Positions 1 to 13,014 are shown, numbered from the stretch's first letter. The stretch is 64,000 nt of DNA from Streptococcus porcinus (GCF_901542335.1 NZ_LR594036.1:1240001-1304000), one strand, 5' to 3'. Notes: generated from the letters alone by a model not told the origin. Numbers and translations are program-made.

Positions 1-945
1 ATAGTCAAAAGCACTTGCGTCTCCATAGGAATTAGTAGTACCTCCTTCAAATAGACCTTTAAACTTGCCTCTATTTTCTACACTAACTCCTGATGTTTCT
101 GAAATCGAAAAATCTCTGACGTGCATCTCGTAAATAACCGCTTGATTGGGGTTATCAAGTCTCCACCATGCACCTTCTTTTTGTTTTACTGAAAAACCTT
201 TTGGTCTTAAATGCTCAGGAGCAATAACAATTGACCGTTTCCCCTTTGCTGTCGTAGCAATGGTATAGGGATCACGTGTGTCATTAAAAGTCCTTTTACG
301 ATAGTGAACACGATACATATAAGCTTGATAATTTAAATCGCCATTCAGATCGATAAACCAAACTCCATGTGTATTTTGCCTATGATCATTCCTATCCTCA
401 TGCTCACCACGTATCATTGGGTAAACCGCTAAAACACTAGCATTCTCAGCGGTTGAAGAAAATAAAACAATTTCTACCGCTAGTGCCGTAGGAGCCCAAA
501 GACGAAATTCCGTTTTTTCTTTCGAATAGGAAAAACCTAGCCAGCCCGAAAAGCCCCACTTTTGGTCGAAAGCTCTGCTATTAACAGCCATATCAAAAGC
601 ATGCGCTTCACGATTTTTGTAACAATGGCTTGCTATTGCTGCCTGTCGAGAATAATAGACAGTGTCATCACCATCTACTAACCAAACTTCGGTTTTAGGT
701 GAACCATAAGCTCTTTCTATCCGATAATCTTTGGTTTTATAGCGCCAATAATGTTTTTTAACAATAACATATACATGATTTAAAAAATAAGGGGCATCAA
801 AATCTAATTGTGCCACAAGGCCAAAACTATCAAAACTTGTGAAAAAGGCATCCTTTCCAAGTTCGCCATCACGCCATTTCCATAAATTGAAGTCAAAATA
901 ACTCTCATCTTTAGAATGGAAATGTACCGTAACAGCATTCTTCAT
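1..945 (-). CDS. pulA: Type I pullulanase, N-terminal part (gene runs off the window)
   Basis: An open frame of 315 codons runs from the ATG at 945 to the window edge without a stop. The N-terminal domain carries aromatic residues typical of starch-active enzymes, followed by a region with YEMHVRDFS, the start of the family-13 glycosidase fold in type I pullulanases, which cleave alpha-1,6 bonds in glycogen and pullulan. No signal peptide is visible, so an intracellular glycogen-debranching role is inferred. The catalytic residues lie beyond the edge. The start overlaps the stop of dagK by one base (TAATG), so it is the last gene of the ligA-dagK-pulA unit and probably depends on translational coupling. 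Confidence 0.88.
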   Translation of the reverse strand, partial: MKNAVTVHFHSKDESYFDFNLWKWRDGELGKDAFFTSFDSFGLVAQLDFDAPYFLNHVYVIVKKHYWRYKTKDYRIERAYGSPKTEVWLVDGDDTVYYSRQAAIASHCYKNREAHAFDMAVNSRAFDQKWGFSGWLGFSYSKEKTEFRLWAPTALAVEIVLFSSTAENASVLAVYPMIRGEHEDRNDHRQNTHGVWFIDLNGDLNYQAYMYRVHYRKRTFNDTRDPYTIATTAKGKRSIVIAPEHLRPKGFSVKQKEGAWWRLDNPNQAVIYEMHVRDFSISETSGVSVENRGKFKGLFEGGTTNSYGDASAFDY

Positions 946-1976
946 TAGTTCCTAATCCCTCCATTTTTTTCTTCTAAATCTTCTACTTCATGGGCAAATT
1001 TTTGTGCAATTTCTTCTATCTCTGGTTCCCCGTCATTGATATCATAAGCATCATCAGAAATCAAATCAGTATTGGCAAAAAAAGTAATATGATTTTTGAG
1101 ATTTTCGATAACAATAGGTGCATCACCACCGTATTCACCATCTAAATTAATCATCATTCTACTATCTGATTTTGGTTCAATAGAAATTTTACTCGTTTTA
1201 ATATATTCAATTCGACGGTCATTAACATGTTTACCACCATCAAGCACAAGCCGAAGTAAGTGGACAATCTCAAATAAATTAGCCGTTTTGACTAGAATCA
1301 ATGTAAACATCCCATCATCTAATTTTGCATCAGGAGCAATCATCTCAAACCCCCCCACAGAATTAGTAATAGCTGCAAAAATCATTGAAACTTCTCCTTC
1401 AAAAATGCCTCTGTCATGAGTGATTCTAACAGGAACATTTTTAACACGAGGTAATAATTCAACGCCTTTTGCCAAATAAGCTAGATAACCAAACATTGTT
1501 TTGAGCTGACTTGGAACACTGTAAGTTAATTCTGTTAGTGACCCCGCAGCAGCAATATTGATAAAGTATTCCTTTTCACGCGCTTTCCCAATATCCATTT
1601 TAATCGTTTGGTTCTTCCCAATTAACTTTGCAGCCTTGATAGGATTTCCCCTTGGAATCTTTAAAGCACGGGCAAAATCATTGGTCGTCCCCGTTGGGAT
1701 AATGGCCATTTTAGGGCGCTTATTTAAGGGAGCGATGCCACTAACAACTTCATTAATAGTACCGTCACCACCTGCTGCGATGATTAAATCCACACCGGTC
1801 TCTGCAACACGTCTCGCTTCTTTCTGGGCTGATTTAGGCTCTGCAGTTGTTTGAAAAGCTGATGTTTCATAACCATAACTTTCTAAAATATCTAAAACAT
1901 CCGCAACATTTTTCTTCATTATTTCTTGTCCAGATGTCGGATTGTAAATCAGCCTAGCTCTCTTTAGCTTTGTCAT
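945..1976 (-). CDS. dagK: Diacylglycerol kinase family lipid kinase
   Basis: The 343-residue protein belongs to the DagK/YegS family of cytosolic or peripheral lipid kinases that phosphorylate diacylglycerol or related lipids with ATP. The nucleotide-binding motif GGDGT lies at residues 69-73, followed by INEVVSG and a PTGTTNDFA segment typical of the family. Residues beyond about 310 form an acidic tail rich in Glu and Asp that is outside the core fold. It sits 14 bases after ligA and overlaps pulA by one base, so the three genes look co-transcribed. The exact lipid substrate cannot be told from sequence. Confidence 0.88.
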   Translation of the reverse strand: MTKLKRARLIYNPTSGQEIMKKNVADVLDILESYGYETSAFQTTAEPKSAQKEARRVAETGVDLIIAAGGDGTINEVVSGIAPLNKRPKMAIIPTGTTNDFARALKIPRGNPIKAAKLIGKNQTIKMDIGKAREKEYFINIAAAGSLTELTYSVPSQLKTMFGYLAYLAKGVELLPRVKNVPVRITHDRGIFEGEVSMIFAAITNSVGGFEMIAPDAKLDDGMFTLILVKTANLFEIVHLLRLVLDGGKHVNDRRIEYIKTSKISIEPKSDSRMMINLDGEYGGDAPIVIENLKNHITFFANTDLISDDAYDINDGEPEIEEIAQKFAHEVEDLEEKNGGIRN

Positions 1977-1990
1977 TTTTTACCTCGTCA

Positions 1991-3958
<1,968 letters not shown>

Positions 3959-4013
3959 CTATCATAATTCCTTTCAAATACATGATTGAGTCTACCACCT
4001 TTATAAATAAAAA

Positions 4014-4042
4014 ACAGACTCTAATCTATTTAGAAAATCTGT
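4014..4042 (-). terminator. Intrinsic terminator after queT
   Basis: On the minus strand a stem with outer arms ACAGA/TCTGT and inner arms TCTAA/TTAGA is followed by TTTTTTATTT. It lies just after the queT stop and separates queT from ligA. Confidence 0.6.
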
Positions 4043-4055
4043 CTTCAATCTAAGA

Positions 4056-4565
4056 TCATTGACTTAAATCAATGCGCCTAGCTAATTGATTAATAATTAA
4101 AGCTCCAATGATAAGCGATGTAAATTCACCGACTGCAGTCGTAAACCATGTCATAAAGAAGGGCAACTTAGCAACAAAAACTAACTCTATTGCCACTGTA
4201 ATCATAGAAGCTGCAAAAAATAAAGAAAAATAAAGGAAAGCTTTGTTTAATAATCCATTAAATATATAATCATTCTTATACTTCTCAAATAACACCACGC
4301 CTAAGGTAACAAATGCAAGGGTTGAAGTACCACCAACTAAGACATCAATTAAGCCAAAACTATAAAAGTTTGCAATTATACATCCCATGGTAACGGCAAC
4401 GATGTATTTCTTGTTAAAAAAGGCTAAAAAGTTTAGCATCTCTGCCACTCTAAACTGATAGGCTCCATAAGATATAGCATTCAGAGGTGGTGTAATAGTC
4501 AGAACAACATAGAGTGCAGTCACTAGGGAAATGTGAACATAGTCACGGGTAGTATAAGATTTCAT
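4056..4565 (-). CDS. queT: QueT family transporter (queuosine precursor uptake, ECF S-component)
   Basis: A 169-residue, highly hydrophobic protein with about five to six membrane segments, resembling the QueT family (substrate-binding S component of energy-coupling-factor transporters). It is predicted to import a queuosine precursor such as preQ1 or preQ0. The N-terminal segment with TALYVVLTITPPLNAISYG and the following FRVAEMLNFLA are family-like. The preQ1-II riboswitch directly upstream supports the substrate assignment independently. ECF ATPase and T components are not in the window. Confidence 0.92.
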   Translation of the reverse strand: MKSYTTRDYVHISLVTALYVVLTITPPLNAISYGAYQFRVAEMLNFLAFFNKKYIVAVTMGCIIANFYSFGLIDVLVGGTSTLAFVTLGVVLFEKYKNDYIFNGLLNKAFLYFSLFFAASMITVAIELVFVAKLPFFMTWFTTAVGEFTSLIIGALIINQLARRIDLSQ

Positions 4566-4569
4566 TATT

Positions 4570-4645
4570 TTCTCCTTTAATGTTATCAGAAATCTTTGCT
4601 AATAACATTTGTAATATGCTTGGCGAAAGGGAACTAAGCACCAAG
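4570..4645 (-). promoter_or_regulatory. preQ1-II riboswitch controlling queT
   Basis: The transcribed strand reads CTTGGTGCTTAG, then a short loop, CCAAGCATATTACA, a small hairpin and AAAGGAGAA at the ribosome-binding site. This matches my memory of the streptococcal preQ1-II (COG4708) motif, where ligand binding folds a pseudoknot that sequesters the Shine-Dalgarno sequence. It lies between an extended -10 promoter and the queT start, so translational repression by preQ1 is expected. Confidence 0.92.
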
Positions 4646-4665
4646 GGTTGCATGGCAACCTTTTT

Positions 4666-4671
4666 AGTATA
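4666..4671 (-). promoter_or_regulatory. Extended -10 promoter for queT
   Basis: The minus strand reads TGGTATACT, an extended -10 element, about 20 bases before the riboswitch aptamer. No good -35 box is visible. Confidence 0.5.
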
Positions 4672-4837
4672 CCACAAAAGAGCTGATAAAAAAAGAGAGA
4701 CTATCCTTTTGTGTGGAAATTAACCTCACTATCCTGATATTGAATGTTCTAAGATGAAGTTAGCCACTCAGGCTATTAAAAAACACCACAGAGAGACATA
4801 ATGTCATTCACCACAAACACATTAAAAGGACTCTGAG

Positions 4838-4984
4838 ATGCAAGACTATTATCCCCAAAAAGGAAAACATTTAACCCTAACTGAGAGAAGAAATATTGAA
4901 CGATGGCTTAAAGAAGGGTATTCAGAACGTGAAATAGCTTCTTTCAGCGACAAAATTTATTGCCAAACTTTTCAACATCCTTAA
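4838..4984 (+). pseudogene. IS30-family transposase N-terminal fragment
   Basis: The reading frame from ATG 4838 encodes 48 residues whose first 34, including LTLTERRNIERWL and GYSEREIA, look like the N-terminal helix-turn-helix of IS30-type transposases. After SEREIA the match to the family is lost and a stop follows within 14 codons, so only a relic remains of a protein normally above 300 residues. No terminal inverted repeats could be identified. It fills part of the 616-base gap between queT and eno; the rest of that gap holds the riboswitch, its promoter and the eno terminator. Confidence 0.7.
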
Positions 4985-5088
4985 TTTATCTTACTAACTC
5001 GTAACATAAATGTCATCTAGCCAATATTAGGAAGCAGATAAAAGTATTCGCCACTATTACTTATCCTGAGAGATTCTAAGAAAAGCAC

Positions 5089-5115
5089 AAAAAACTTGGG
5101 TTTCCCCAAGTTTTT
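5089..5115 (-). terminator. Intrinsic terminator after eno
   Basis: A near-perfect hairpin (AAAAACTTGGGG on the minus strand, short loop, then CCCAAGTTTTTT) lies about 65 bases after the eno stop and ends in a T run on the minus strand. Confidence 0.75.
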
Positions 5116-5181
5116 CATTTTCTACTAACCTTTAAGCTTAGTCAGTCATATTCTTTTCATGACTAACTGTAATTTCAGCAC

Positions 5182-6519
<1,338 letters not shown>

Positions 6520-6529
6520 TTACATGTTA

Positions 6530-6558
6530 ATAATACCACAAAAACAGAGCAGATTCAA
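6530..6558 (-). promoter_or_regulatory. Promoter of eno
   Basis: On the minus strand TTGAAT (6553-6558) and TATTAT (6530-6535) are separated by 17 bases. It lies about 45 bases upstream of the eno start, consistent with a strongly expressed gene. Confidence 0.65.
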
Positions 6559-6717
6559 CTTAAAAAACAAGCTTATGAAAACAATCACTAACTTTCGCCT
6601 TGTTTTTTCTTGTCTTTCTGAAAACTATAGAAAGTTTCAGAATGCATATTTTAATAGCTTTTTAATCTAAAAATCAGTATAATGTTACTAAGCTTATTCC
6701 CATTTAAGGAGGATATT

Positions 6718-7164
6718 ATGGACTCGTTAGACCAAAAATTATTAAAAAGTGCCCACGGTGAGTATCGTCTAGATCCAGATCAGCAGCGTTATTATTTAGG
6801 AACATTTGCTGAAAGAGTTCTTTTAACGATACCGCTTGAAGGTATCGAAAATGATATTGCAAAGCTGGAATTTGAACGCCTGTTACCAAGTTTGGTTGAA
6901 CAATACTCACCTTTGTCATTAAAGTTGTCCTCAGAGTTAGAATCTGACTACCAAATAGCTTACATGAAATTAGCAAGTAAAAGAAATATCCCTACAACGA
7001 TTGTAGATGAGATAAGCGCCCAATCACCATTTGCCATCGTTTTACATACCGACCACGCTGTCAATTTAAATGAAACTTCTATCGCATCGTCTCTATCTCA
7101 ACAGAAAAACACAGAGGTCTCCAAACAAAAAAAATCTTTTTGGCAACAGTTGTTTGGGGAATAG
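6718..7164 (+). CDS. YueI family (DUF1694) protein of unknown function
   Basis: The 148-residue protein resembles the Firmicute YueI/DUF1694 family, which has a ribosomal L7Ae-like fold in some structures; its role is not known. The sequence starts with DSLDQKLLKSAHGEYRLDPDQQRYYLGTF-type residues, and the conserved LGTFRERV-like segment is intact (LGTFAERV). The C-terminus has a low-complexity polar stretch ending in KSFWQQLFGE. An upstream in-frame ATG exists, but the start at 6718 is preferred because AAGGAGG lies five bases before it. A TATAAT box at 6678-6683 fits a promoter. It is the only plus-strand gene in this arm. Confidence 0.8.
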   Translation: MDSLDQKLLKSAHGEYRLDPDQQRYYLGTFAERVLLTIPLEGIENDIAKLEFERLLPSLVEQYSPLSLKLSSELESDYQIAYMKLASKRNIPTTIVDEISAQSPFAIVLHTDHAVNLNETSIASSLSQQKNTEVSKQKKSFWQQLFGE

Positions 7165-7238
7165 CCAGAACGACCAAAGACATAAAACAGTCTACTGGCC
7201 GGCCTTTGAACTGAAATAATACTCATTACCAACAAATA

Positions 7239-7320
7239 GAAACCAGCGTACACTCTTCAATCTCCATTCTAAGATTTTTATCTTAAATTGAGATAAACAG
7301 TGCATACTGGTTTCTTTTTA
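7239..7320. terminator. Long nested inverted repeat, terminator-like
   Basis: Outer arms beginning GAAACCAG (7239) and ending CTGGTTTC (7314) pair over 16 positions with three mismatches. The interior holds a perfect TAAGAT-TTTT-ATCTTA hairpin. A T-rich run follows on the plus strand, so it may end the YueI transcript. Confidence 0.45.
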
Positions 7321-7462
7321 TAGTTTTTTAATTGAAAATGTCACTATTAGCATCTTCCTTAACATATACAAAGGTTTCGTTAGCAATAACTAATATCCTG
7401 ACTCTCCAGAGCAACTCGAGCTTTGCCATCTGACAATCAATATCTGGTAACACTATATCCCA

Positions 7463-7748
7463 TCAGAAGATTACCATCCCCTGGTCATCAAATGCCATTT
7501 CTGGATTCCAGCAAACTTCCCCCATATAGGCATCCGGATCAGCAAGGTAAGCATGAAATCCGTCCCAGAAAACACTTTTGGGTTCCTTTGAAATTCTAGC
7601 GTCAGCTCTGCAATAGGGTACAGCTCCAATTTTATACCTGCACTATTTAAAAAATAACTTCTGGACTTGTTCTTGTTTCTTTTGTTTCAAAATCCAGACC
7701 ATCGCGATAAAATTTTACCGAATCTTCATGTTTCTCACACCTAGGCAT
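7463..7748 (-). pseudogene. Decayed glyoxalase/bleomycin-resistance (VOC) family gene
   Basis: Translating the minus strand from ATG 7748 gives a protein beginning with residues that fit the VOC fold (SVKFYRDGLDFE), which stops after about 33 codons. A frame change recovers NSAGIKLELYPIAEL, and a further stretch ends in DGFHAYLADPDAYMGEVCWNPE and FDDQGMVIF before a stop. This C-terminal pattern (ADPDG-like, EV-WNP) is typical of VOC proteins. At least one frameshift breaks the frame, and the protein is shorter than the usual 120-130 residues. It accounts for much of the 600-base gap between the YueI gene and serB; the remainder holds only the inverted repeat above. Confidence 0.65.
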
Positions 7749-7760
7749 ATAAGGTTAATT

Positions 7761-8420
7761 CTATTCATTTGACAATTCTCGCTTTTCAATTAAGGGAAGC
7801 AGCTCCATTAAATCTGCTTTATTTATTTGATATGGAGCTTGCGCTTTAACGATACTCTTGGCACAAAAAGCGACTCCTAGCCCAGCTGCTTGGATCATTG
7901 GCAAATCATTGGCTCCATCTCCCATGGCGATAGTATCCGCTAATTCTAGTTGATTTTCATCAGCCCACTCTAATAAACACTGGTATTTAACATTTTTATT
8001 AACCACTTGCCCAGTGACTTGTCCCGTCAAATAACCACCACTAACCTCTAGTTTATTAGCCTTGACATAATCAAGTTTCAATTCATGGGCTAAAGGATCA
8101 ATGACTTCATGAAATCCTCCAGAAACCACACCCACTTTAAAACCTTTAGCATGCATAACTTCAATTAACTCTTTAGCCCCTTTTTGTAAATGAATTTGCT
8201 GATAGACCTGTTTAAAAACTGAGACAGGTAGACCCTTTAACAGTTTAACACGCTCTCGTAATGCTTCTTCAAAATCTAGTAGGCCATTCATTGCTTGGTC
8301 AGTAATTTCTGCAATCTCCAAACCTATGCCAGCTTCTTGCCCTAGTAAATCAATCACTTCTTCTTTAATTAGGGTCGAATCAACGTCCATAAGTAGAAGA
8401 CCTTTTACATCTTTCATCAT
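7761..8420 (-). CDS. serB: Phosphoserine phosphatase SerB
   Basis: The 219-residue HAD-superfamily enzyme hydrolyses O-phosphoserine in the last step of serine biosynthesis. The catalytic DxDST motif (MDVDSTL) is at residues 11-17, the second motif VVSGGFHEV near 99-107, and the Mg-binding GDGANDLPM near residue 167. Length is normal for the single-domain bacterial form. It lies downstream of ezrA, separated by the ezrA terminator, and has GGAG before the start. Confidence 0.93.
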   Translation of the reverse strand: MMKDVKGLLLMDVDSTLIKEEVIDLLGQEAGIGLEIAEITDQAMNGLLDFEEALRERVKLLKGLPVSVFKQVYQQIHLQKGAKELIEVMHAKGFKVGVVSGGFHEVIDPLAHELKLDYVKANKLEVSGGYLTGQVTGQVVNKNVKYQCLLEWADENQLELADTIAMGDGANDLPMIQAAGLGVAFCAKSIVKAQAPYQINKADLMELLPLIEKRELSNE

Positions 8421-8496
8421 TTCTCCCTCATTGCATACAATAAGCTTTCAAATACTGTTCTTATTTTACAGAAAATTATAATTAAAGGCAATATAA

Positions 8497-8526
8497 AAAA
8501 GTTCGAGCATTGTGCTCAAACTTTAA
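8497..8526 (-). terminator. Intrinsic terminator at the end of ezrA
   Basis: On the minus strand AAAGTTTGAGCA and TGCTCGAACTTT pair around a three-base loop, followed by TTTTATATTG. The left arm begins at the ezrA stop codon. Confidence 0.65.
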
Positions 8527-10247
8527 AATCGAATCCGTTCTTTTGTTCGTTCATAAGAATTCACAAATCTGCCGGTAACACCGGGTTCAACTGTTTCTAA
8601 TGCATAAGAAATTTCATCAAATGAGGCTTGATAATCATGTTCAACCTCAAACAAATGCATAGCTACTTCAAAGGAAGATTGCACTCCAGCTTCAAAACTA
8701 CGATAACGATTAGAATACTGTAATAATTGTTCTGTTAAGGTAGCATTTCCGACAACTTGGTAAGTATAATCTTCTAAGTTTGCGATTGAAGCACTTGAAA
8801 TATCAGATAAACGCACGATAGCCTCGATATCTATCTTACCTTTACTTAGTTCGTCCATTAAAGCTTCGAGTTGCGTTGATGTTGTAAAGAAAACATTGAG
8901 ATAATCTTGAGGAATCCCAGGTAAATTACGTTTTTCGATAAAACGCTTGATCATATGAAGTTGCGCCACAAACTTATCAGCGTCTTTGCGCGCTTTTACT
9001 TCAATGGCTTCAATATCCTTAATAGAATCAAAGACTTCAATTTGGCCTGTTTCCACAGCTCCAAGTTTTTTCAAGTATTTATCAAAAAGAACTTGCAATT
9101 CCGAATAAGGAACTTCTTGATTCGAGATATCTTTTGCTAGTTCAAGAGTATTTTCTTCAACATCTTTGATATCCTTTTCAAAAGCTTTTACATTTAAAGT
9201 TTGGTTTTCAGTAATGATATACTTACGTGATAAACGTGCCATTTCATCAGTAAGTTTTTGATTATTTTCCTTAGCATGTGCTAAGTAGGAAGGAATAATC
9301 TTACTGTCTCTTGCGACCTGTTTATGAGCCTTTATTTCACGTTCAAACAAATCATACAATGAATCGATACGTTCTTGTATATGATTATTATTTTCCCTAG
9401 CACTGTCTAAATCAAGATTGGCTAAATCAGAAGAGTTTGTCCGAATAGCTTCTCTAATTTCCTGAAAACGTGCCTCAATATTAGTCTCAGCAAAATGATA
9501 ATTTTCTTCTAATAGACGACGGTAACCTGACTCAAGATCATCTAATTGGTCTGGAAAATGTGTTTCAAGTTTTTCAACAATTGCTGGAATTTGTTCTGTA
9601 ATCTGACCAAGCGCAATCGTGTGCTCTTCAGCTCGATCAAGCACTTCAGAAGCCTCAACTGGGTCTCCAGAAGAATTTAAAGTGACAAACTGTGAAAATT
9701 CAGTCTCAATATTCTTCATTTGTTTGTCAATTTCAGGCTTAGTTGCGCCAAAATTATCATCATGCTCTAAGATCCATTTTTGAAGGTTTTCATATAAATC
9801 TAAAGCATGCGTCACACGAGCGCTATTTTTTTCTTCTTGTTCTTTTAGGATATCTAAAGCTTCGCGGATAGACTGAATATCTTCTTCCACTAAGTTCAAC
9901 TGACTTTCGACATTGTTAATCTCATGTTTGGCACGAATAAAATTGAAAGCGTCATTCAATTTCTCAGCCTCAAACAAATGATTTTCAATATCAGCAAAAG
10001 AATTGAGGGTTAAATCAACCCATTTTTGGTTCCATTCTCTAAAAGATGTTTGACTTTGACCAATCAAATGTAAGGATTTGACTTCCTCAATTTCATCATT
10101 TACAGGTAAGCCAAATAGTTCTACTTTTCTATCTTCTAGACTACTAATCAATGACTCATTACGTTTTCTAATAATGACTCCTATTAAATAGGCAATAATC
10201 ACAAGTAGGACTATAGCTACAATGAGCAAAATAATTCCGCTTGACAT
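8523..10247 (-). CDS. ezrA: Septation ring formation regulator EzrA
   Basis: The 574-residue protein has one N-terminal membrane segment (about residues 4-25) followed by a long, almost wholly helical coiled-coil region, the layout of EzrA. It binds FtsZ and controls Z-ring assembly at midcell in low-GC Gram-positive bacteria. Length matches the family (about 570). It lies between gyrB and serB with about 150 bases on the gyrB side and its own terminator, so it is probably transcribed alone. The start is supported by AAGGAG before the ATG. Confidence 0.95.
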   Translation of the reverse strand: MSSGIILLIVAIVLLVIIAYLIGVIIRKRNESLISSLEDRKVELFGLPVNDEIEEVKSLHLIGQSQTSFREWNQKWVDLTLNSFADIENHLFEAEKLNDAFNFIRAKHEINNVESQLNLVEEDIQSIREALDILKEQEEKNSARVTHALDLYENLQKWILEHDDNFGATKPEIDKQMKNIETEFSQFVTLNSSGDPVEASEVLDRAEEHTIALGQITEQIPAIVEKLETHFPDQLDDLESGYRRLLEENYHFAETNIEARFQEIREAIRTNSSDLANLDLDSARENNNHIQERIDSLYDLFEREIKAHKQVARDSKIIPSYLAHAKENNQKLTDEMARLSRKYIITENQTLNVKAFEKDIKDVEENTLELAKDISNQEVPYSELQVLFDKYLKKLGAVETGQIEVFDSIKDIEAIEVKARKDADKFVAQLHMIKRFIEKRNLPGIPQDYLNVFFTTSTQLEALMDELSKGKIDIEAIVRLSDISSASIANLEDYTYQVVGNATLTEQLLQYSNRYRSFEAGVQSSFEVAMHLFEVEHDYQASFDEISYALETVEPGVTGRFVNSYERTKERIRF

Positions 10248-10399
10248 CTTAATCTCCTTATTTTATGCGGTGTAATCACTTTTTATTAAATACATTTCTA
10301 GATTTAGTGATAGTTCGCTACTTTATTAAAATTTATCAAAAATACATTATAACGTTTCGATTATAACATACTTTAAAGTGCTTTTCAAAGGATATTTCA

Positions 10400-12352
10400 C
10401 TAAATATCAAGCGTACTATAGACTGCATTTTCTTCAATAAATTCACGTCGTGGCTCAACACGGTCACCCATTAACATATCAAAAACTCGATCAGCTTCAG
10501 CAGCATCGTCAACTGTTACTTTTGCCATTAAACGATTCTCAGGATCCATGGTCGTTTCCCATAATTGGTGATCATCCATTTCTCCTAAACCTTTATAACG
10601 TTGAACTGAAGGTTTTGATCGGCCGTTACTAAATTTTTCTAAAGCATCTTGTAATTGTGTTTCTTGGTTGACACCTGGCTGAATATATTCTTTTATTTCA
10701 TTGCCGACTTTGACACCATAGATTGGTGGCTGAGCGATATAAACATAGCCCGCCTCAAGAACTGGACGCATAAAGCGATAAATCAAGGTTAAGAGTAGCA
10801 TTCTAATATGGGCTCCATCAACATCAGCATCTGTCATGATAACTAATTTTTGATACCTTGCTTTACTTACATCAAAATCAGCTCCAAAGCCCGTTCCCAT
10901 AGCCGTAAACAAACTTCTAATTTCTTCATTAGCCAAGATTTTATCCATCGTCGCTTTTTCAACATTTAATATCTTACCACGAATAGGTAAAATTGCTTGA
11001 AATTCCCGATTTCGTCCAGATTTAGCAGAACCTCCAGCAGAGTCTCCTTCGACTATAAAAAGCTCATTTTGACTGGCATCGTTAGAGGAACAGTCCGCAA
11101 GTTTTCCTGGTAAATTTGAAATTTCTAGACCTGATTTTTTACGCGTTACTTCACGCGCACGTTTTGCTGCTATCCTTGCCTTAGAGGCTAGAATACCTTT
11201 TTCAACAATTTTCCTAGCAATTTGGGGGTTTTCTAATAAGAAACGATGAAAGGCTTCACTAAACAAACGGTTTGTAATTTTGACAACCTCAGAATTCCCC
11301 AATTTTGTTTTTGTTTGACCTTCAAACTGGGGGTTTGGGTGTTTGACAGAGATTACTGCAGTTAAGCCCTCGCGCACATCTTCACCAGTCAGATTATCAT
11401 CATTTTCTTTTAGAATCTTATTCTTTTTAGCATAATCATTGATTACTCTAGTTAAAGCAGTTCGGAAACCCTGCTCATGGGTTCCGCCTTCATGGGTATG
11501 AATATTATTAGCAAAACTCATGACGTTTTCATGGTAACCAGTAGTATACTGCATTGCAACTTCTACAGCAATTCCGTCCATCTCCCCATCTGTGTAAATG
11601 GGAGTTTCAATAATAACATCTTTTTTTTCATTGAGGTATTCAACATAAGAACCAATACCACCTTCATAGTGAAAATCCTTTTCTTGTTGTATACCTGAGC
11701 GTTTATCTGAGATTGATATTCTTAAACCACGATTCAAGAAAGCAAGTTCTTGTATTCTCTTAGCAAGTTTATCAAAGTTAAAAATAACCGTTTCTGTAAA
11801 AATTTCTGGATCAGGTGTAAAATGGACCGTAGTCCCTGTTAATTCAGTTTCTCCAATAATCTTCAAGTCATCAACAACAACTCCGCGTTTAAATTCTTGA
11901 TAATGAATTTGACCATTTTTGTAGACTCTGACATCTAATTGGGTTGATAAAGCATTAACAACTGATGAGCCAACACCGTGCAAACCACCAGAGACTTTAT
12001 AACCACCTCCGCCAAATTTACCACCGGCGTGTAAAACAGTAAATACTGTCTCAACCGCTGGTCTTCCAGTCTTAGCTTGAATATCTACGGGAATCCCACG
12101 ACCATCGTCAATAACAGTGATGGAGTTATCTTCCTCGATAAAAACCTCGATATGGCTAGCAAACCCAGCCAAGGCCTCATCAATAGAATTATCGACAATC
12201 TCCCAAACCAGGTGATGCAAGCCTTCAGATGAAGTTGATCCAATATACATTCCTGGACGCATGCGAACAGCTTCTAATCCTTCTAAAACTTGAATTTGGC
12301 TGGCGTCATACTCTTGTACATTGTCTTCTAACGGTTTGTTTTCTTCAATCAT
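10400..12352 (-). CDS. gyrB: DNA gyrase subunit B
   Basis: The 650-residue protein is full-length GyrB, the ATPase subunit that with GyrA introduces negative supercoils. The GHKL ATP-binding region shows [11 protein letters not shown] and the glycine-rich [15 protein letters not shown] loop. The TOPRIM region shows [13 protein letters not shown] and the metal-binding [14 protein letters not shown], and the C-terminal GyrB domain contains [21 protein letters not shown]. It abuts the HAD hydrolase gene with no gap, so the two are co-transcribed. gyrA is not in the window. Confidence 0.98.
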   Translation of the reverse strand: MIEENKPLEDNVQEYDASQIQVLEGLEAVRMRPGMYIGSTSSEGLHHLVWEIVDNSIDEALAGFASHIEVFIEEDNSITVIDDGRGIPVDIQAKTGRPAVETVFTVLHAGGKFGGGGYKVSGGLHGVGSSVVNALSTQLDVRVYKNGQIHYQEFKRGVVVDDLKIIGETELTGTTVHFTPDPEIFTETVIFNFDKLAKRIQELAFLNRGLRISISDKRSGIQQEKDFHYEGGIGSYVEYLNEKKDVIIETPIYTDGEMDGIAVEVAMQYTTGYHENVMSFANNIHTHEGGTHEQGFRTALTRVINDYAKKNKILKENDDNLTGEDVREGLTAVISVKHPNPQFEGQTKTKLGNSEVVKITNRLFSEAFHRFLLENPQIARKIVEKGILASKARIAAKRAREVTRKKSGLEISNLPGKLADCSSNDASQNELFIVEGDSAGGSAKSGRNREFQAILPIRGKILNVEKATMDKILANEEIRSLFTAMGTGFGADFDVSKARYQKLVIMTDADVDGAHIRMLLLTLIYRFMRPVLEAGYVYIAQPPIYGVKVGNEIKEYIQPGVNQETQLQDALEKFSNGRSKPSVQRYKGLGEMDDHQLWETTMDPENRLMAKVTVDDAAEADRVFDMLMGDRVEPRREFIEENAVYSTLDI

Positions 12353-12913
12353 TTAATTTACTATCTCCAATAATGACTTATTTTCATCAACAAGCAAAGT
12401 ATCAAAATTTGCGGCTTGTCCTGCTTGGCAATCAATGGGACGATCTCCAATGACCAAAGCATTGTGAATATGGTATTTTTCTTTTAAGTAGAGAATACTT
12501 TCGGGGTTGGGCTTACGTGCAAAACCATTGTTTGCGGTCACAACCTCAGTAAAATATTGCTTCAAATGAGCTTTTTCCAAGAGATGTAACACTTGATTAT
12601 CACGATGAGAGACTAAAAAATTACGTTTCCCATCTTCCACTATCTTTTTGAGTATTTCTTTAGCTCCAGCACGCCAAATAGGATTGGACAAAGCCATTGC
12701 TTCATTTAGTTTATAATCATTAAGAAACTGGCTCTCAAAAGGTGCAAAGTAGTTAACTGCAGCTTCTGTCGACTCTTTTAATTTGGCATAAACAGCTTTA
12801 TGGCTCCCAGAAAGATGATAAGTAGCCAAAGTTTCCACGAATGCTTGGGTAGAAGTCTCATAATTATCTAAAAGAGTGCCACCTAAGTCCCAAATGTAAT
12901 CTTCGTAATTCAT
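12353..12913 (-). CDS. HAD-IA family hydrolase (phosphoglycolate phosphatase-like)
   Basis: A 186-residue protein of the HAD superfamily. The first motif reads WDLGGTLLDNY at about residues 8-18; a Gly replaces the second Asp of the usual DxDGT, so motif I is DLGGT. Later segments VSHRDNQVL and VIGDRPIDCQAG match motifs II and IV. The missing acid is shared by some streptococcal relatives of this gene as I recall, but it could weaken phosphatase activity. I chose the ATG at 12913; an in-frame ATG 30 bases upstream exists, but a TATAAT box overlaps that extension. The stop abuts the gyrB start. Confidence 0.8.
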   Translation of the reverse strand: MNYEDYIWDLGGTLLDNYETSTQAFVETLATYHLSGSHKAVYAKLKESTEAAVNYFAPFESQFLNDYKLNEAMALSNPIWRAGAKEILKKIVEDGKRNFLVSHRDNQVLHLLEKAHLKQYFTEVVTANNGFARKPNPESILYLKEKYHIHNALVIGDRPIDCQAGQAANFDTLLVDENKSLLEIVN

Positions 12914-12969
12914 AACCCTAATTATAACATATTTTACCCCCATTTTATAGTATGAAAGTAAAATAAAAG

Positions 12970-13007
12970 GATTGTCTAGTTATTACACAAACGTAATACA
13001 GACAATC
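12970..13007 (-). terminator. Intrinsic terminator after rodA
   Basis: Arms GATTGTCT (12970-12977) and AGACAATC (13000-13007), extended by an inner GTAATA-type stem, form a hairpin followed on the minus strand by CTTTTATTTT. Confidence 0.65.
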
Positions 13008-13014
13008 ACAATTT

